DNA from: Chloroflexota bacterium
GTDB taxonomy: Bacteria; Chloroflexota; Dehalococcoidia; JACPQK01
Length of the DNA: 7,628 nucleotides
NCBI GenBank assembly: GCA_016190535.1
Contig: JACPQK010000070.1
Span: 1-7,628, forward strand
Direction: 5' to 3'
In this document: positions 5,648-7,628 of the stretch, piece by piece
Numbering within the stretch: the stretch's first letter is position 1
Layout: every line of letters begins with the position of its first letter
Translations under genes and position numbers: made by a program
The notes under the pieces: generated by a model
Databases searched by the model: none
Told to the model about the DNA's origin: nothing
The model's input: only the letters and a program-made list of their open reading frames with translations

Positions 5648-6100
5648 ATGCGGTGGCTTTTTCTACTTGTGCTCCTGTTCTCCGGATGGCTGGGGAGCAC
5701 CCAACTGGCGTCTTCTGGGTGGTTCTGGAACGCCCAACTGGACGTCGAGGGTACCACCACGCGCATCGCCTGGACGGTCAATGACCCGAATGCCAGCAGC
5801 TACCGGGCGGACATGTGGGTCTACGTGCCCGAGGGCGCGGAGGCCAGCGTGGTCGAGCTGCTGAGCGAGAAGGAGAAGGTGCACATACGCACCGACTCCT
5901 CCCTGGCCTGCACCTCCAGCGGGGTTGAGGTGCGCGCCGTGGTCCGGGTGAAGCCCAACGGTGCCGTGAAGGGCAGGGATGTGGGGGTGGCGCTCCTGGC
6001 CGACGGGGTAGTGGTGGACTCGGCGACGGGCAAGGTAACGGAGAGAATAGAGGTCAGCGGGACCCTTCCCGCGGATAACCCTTCCTGCGCTGGCTCCTGA
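5648..6100 (+). CDS. Small exported protein of unknown family, copy B
   Basis: The 150-residue paralogue of the gene just upstream starts MRWLFLLVLLFSGWLGSTQLA, a better signal peptide than copy A's because it has Arg2, a longer hydrophobic core and a small-residue cleavage region (LASS). The body matches copy A from GWFWNAQLD to the end, with about 15 substitutions. Several change charge, for example V70 of A to Arg and Q89 of A to Arg. The cysteines are C88 and C147. The extra 11 residues come from a 33-base unit resembling the next 33 bases (SGWLGSTQLAS against SGWFWNAQLDV). A stretch of 62 bases is identical to copy A (5413-5474 and 5947-6008), showing recent duplication or gene conversion. 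The kinase start lies 65 bases downstream, with no terminator visible between them, so the two are probably co-transcribed. The function is unknown. Confidence 0.82.
   Translation: MRWLFLLVLLFSGWLGSTQLASSGWFWNAQLDVEGTTTRIAWTVNDPNASSYRADMWVYVPEGAEASVVELLSEKEKVHIRTDSSLACTSSGVEVRAVVRVKPNGAVKGRDVGVALLADGVVVDSATGKVTERIEVSGTLPADNPSCAGS
5681..5746 (+). repeat. Diverged 33-base tandem repeat in the signal region of copy B
   Basis: Bases 5681-5713 and 5714-5746 align without gaps, with about 21 of the first 28 positions matching, including CCCAACTGG in both. Each encodes an SGW-led 11-residue block. Copy A has only one such block. Confidence 0.65.
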
Positions 6101-6153
6101 GCTTCCCTCTGGGGAGAGGAAAGAAGTGGGTGGAATGCGGCATCTGACCGCGG

Positions 6154-6161
6154 GAGAAGGA
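6154..6161 (+). promoter_or_regulatory. Ribosome binding site of the histidine kinase
   Basis: GAGAAGGA lies 4 bases before GTG 6166. The in-frame stop at 6145-6147 limits the start, and this site favours GTG 6166 over the internal ATGs at 6226 and 6229. Confidence 0.65.
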
Positions 6162-6165
6162 AGTC

Positions 6166-7628
6166 GTGGGTAACCTGCCCCGGCGTCCACTGCTGGTACT
6201 CATCAGCGCCGTGTGGCTGGCCGGCATGATGGGGTTAGCTTACTTGGGGCGCTACCATTCCGCGTGGTCGCTATCCCAGGTAGAGACCATGGTGCTGGTG
6301 CTGGGGCTGGTGGTGCTGGCGGGGTTCAGCCCCATCCCCGTGGCACCCCGGGTCAAGGCCGGGCTGACCACAGCGCCCCTGTTCACCGGGGCGCTCCTGT
6401 TGTCCCCCGGAAACGCGGCCCTGATTGCTGTGGTGGGCAGCATGCTCTACCAGGTCGGCCTGCGCGATGGTCCGGAGAAGCTGAGGCTCCCCTGGTTCAA
6501 GTACCCCTTTAATGCCGGGGAGGCAGCCCTCTCTACGGGGGCAGCTTCCCTGGTCTTCAGCCTGTTGACGGGTAGTGAGCTGACCCTGGTGACCCCGGCG
6601 GTCCTGGCGGCGGCAGGGGTGATGTACCTCCTTAACTCGGGCCTGGTGGCCACCGCCGCCGCCCTGCAACAAGGGATGAGGCCCCACCAGGTCTGGTGGA
6701 CAGGGACCAGGGAGAATGGTCCCGCGGAGGTGGCGCTCTACAGCTTCGGGTTGCTGGGGGCGGTGGCCATCAACGTCTCCCCCTGGCTGCTACCCTCTTT
6801 CCTGTTGCCGGTGAGCATTATCTACATCGCCTTCTCTCGCCTGGCCAAGGCCAATACCCGCCTGGAAGATGCCCTGGCTACCCTCCGGGAGTTGCAGGGG
6901 AGGATGGTGGCTTCGTCAAAGCTGGCCTCAGTGGGTGCCCTCTCCCTGGACCTCAGCCACCAGTTGAAGAACCCTCTGTTTATCCTGACCGGACGGTTGG
7001 AGAGCCTCCAGCGCCGGCTCACCCCCGAGGACCCCGCGCGGCGCTCGCTGGAGACCGCTCTCCAGGCCGCCTGGCGGATCCAGGAGCTGATCTCCAATTT
7101 CCTCGGCGCTGGCCGGGGGGACTCCGGCATCCTGGACCCCCATGAGCTGGTAGACGAGGCTATTGGGATGGCCCAAATGCGGGGCAGGCCCACGGTGAAG
7201 ATGGTGCGGCTCTACGGTGCCGACCTCCCCCCTGTGCAGGGCAACCGCGTGCTACTGCAGGAGGCACTGAGCAATATCGTAGCCAACGCCCTAGAGGCGT
7301 CCCCCAGGGGTGAGGAGGTGACGGTGCAGCTTTCGCGGAGCAATGGTGCCCTCATTGTCCGTGTCAGCGATAAGGGAGGGGGCATCCCCCAGGAGCAAAT
7401 GGGGCATCTCTTTGAGCCCTTTAACAGCTCCAAGCCGGGTGGGCTGGGTCTGGGCCTTTTTGCGGCCAAGCACATAGTAGAGATGCACAAAGGTGAGGTG
7501 ATGGTAGAGAGCAACGCCGGGGAGGGAACGTCCGTTACCGTGCGCTTGGTGGCAGCTCACCCGGAGGACGGAGGTAACGGTATCCCGCACTCCGGACATT
7601 CAGGATCAAACGGGGAGTCGAAGGGGTC
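6166..7628 (+). CDS. Polytopic membrane sensor histidine kinase (3' end outside window)
   Basis: The frame is open from GTG 6166 to the window edge (487 codons visible). Residues 1-7 are basic (MGNLPRR), followed by about six or seven membrane segments (roughly 8-27, 44-58, 71-99, 120-136, 141-167, 189-222), with short loops and no large extracellular domain. A predicted coiled linker (about 223-255) leads to the dimerisation/phosphoacceptor helix with H265 in SHQLKNPL. The ATPase domain follows: N box QEALSNIVANALEAS with N370 and N374, G1 box SDKGGGI with D401, F box LFEPFNSSKP, and G2 box GGLGLGLF (about 425-432). All catalytic boxes are present, so it should autophosphorylate and pass phosphate to a response regulator not seen here. 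The residue after the His is Gln rather than the usual acidic residue. A Gly/Ser/His-rich tail starts near 466, and what follows is unknown. The exported protein gene lies 65 bases upstream. Confidence 0.93.
   Translation, partial: MGNLPRRPLLVLISAVWLAGMMGLAYLGRYHSAWSLSQVETMVLVLGLVVLAGFSPIPVAPRVKAGLTTAPLFTGALLLSPGNAALIAVVGSMLYQVGLRDGPEKLRLPWFKYPFNAGEAALSTGAASLVFSLLTGSELTLVTPAVLAAAGVMYLLNSGLVATAAALQQGMRPHQVWWTGTRENGPAEVALYSFGLLGAVAINVSPWLLPSFLLPVSIIYIAFSRLAKANTRLEDALATLRELQGRMVASSKLASVGALSLDLSHQLKNPLFILTGRLESLQRRLTPEDPARRSLETALQAAWRIQELISNFLGAGRGDSGILDPHELVDEAIGMAQMRGRPTVKMVRLYGADLPPVQGNRVLLQEALSNIVANALEASPRGEEVTVQLSRSNGALIVRVSDKGGGIPQEQMGHLFEPFNSSKPGGLGLGLFAAKHIVEMHKGEVMVESNAGEGTSVTVRLVAAHPEDGGNGIPHSGHSGSNGESKG

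Larger units (their letters stand above)
5132..6100 (+). repeat. Tandem gene duplication (ribosome site + exported protein + kinase 5' end)
   Basis: Unit 1 (about 5132-5624) and unit 2 (about 5633-6267) share the ribosome-site block, the exported protein gene, its immediate downstream bases and the first codons of the kinase. The offset is 501 bases at the start codon and 534 after the 33-base difference in the signal region. Downstream it grows by roughly another 110-120 bases because of the deletion in unit 1. Confidence 0.85.

Noticed and set aside
6213..7145. Plus-strand frames at 6213-6512 and 6696-7145 as separate genes
   Set aside because: They lie out of frame inside the continuous histidine kinase frame, which has the H, N, G1, F and G2 boxes.
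1..7628. CRISPR array, insertion sequence or phage genes
   Set aside because: No regularly spaced direct repeats, transposase, integrase or phage structural motifs were seen on either strand. The only repeats are the gene duplication and short local ones described.

Overview
The window is GC-rich bacterial DNA with strong G/C third-position preference. It carries the 3' end of no recognisable upstream gene and runs off the right edge inside a histidine kinase gene. The gene set fits a heterotrophic, probably Chloroflexota-like (Dehalococcoidia or related) environmental bacterium: a lipoprotein peptide-binding protein with a Thr/Pro linker, a stand-alone methylmalonyl-CoA mutase B12-binding subunit, an epimerase, a DUF1385 membrane protein and a decayed glutaredoxin-like/protein disulfide oxidoreductase gene. 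The phylum is an inference from protein flavour only.

Layout: 1-175 is a leader region with no supported gene. 176-1804 (+) holds a near-consensus promoter and a family-5 ABC substrate-binding lipoprotein. It converges on a two-gene minus-strand operon (3083 down to 1801) encoding a double-domain methylmalonyl-CoA epimerase-like VOC protein and then a 137-residue cobalamin-binding subunit. The facing genes share a CTAG, which supplies both stop codons. 3100-3605 is largely gene-free and contains the remains of a disulfide oxidoreductase gene. A tRNA-Lys(TTT) lies at 3606-3682 (-). 3683-4111 has no recognisable gene but is unusually rich in consecutive hairpins. A DUF1385 membrane protein gene (+) follows and ends at 4978.

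The right third is the most distinctive part. Two nearly identical genes for small exported proteins of unknown family (5147-5566 and 5648-6100) stand in tandem before a polytopic membrane histidine kinase (6166 to beyond 7628), whose frame is open to the window edge. Between the two copies lies a short in-frame relic of the kinase's first transmembrane segment. This shows that the duplicated unit was 'small exported protein + start of the kinase' and that the first kinase copy was lost. The exported protein and the kinase have therefore been neighbours since before the duplication, and a joint extracytoplasmic sensing role is a reasonable hypothesis. Nothing in the sequence identifies the signal.

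The metabolic genes belong to propionyl-CoA/methylmalonyl-CoA interconversion, but the catalytic mutase subunit is not in the window. No transporter permease or ATPase accompanies the substrate-binding protein.
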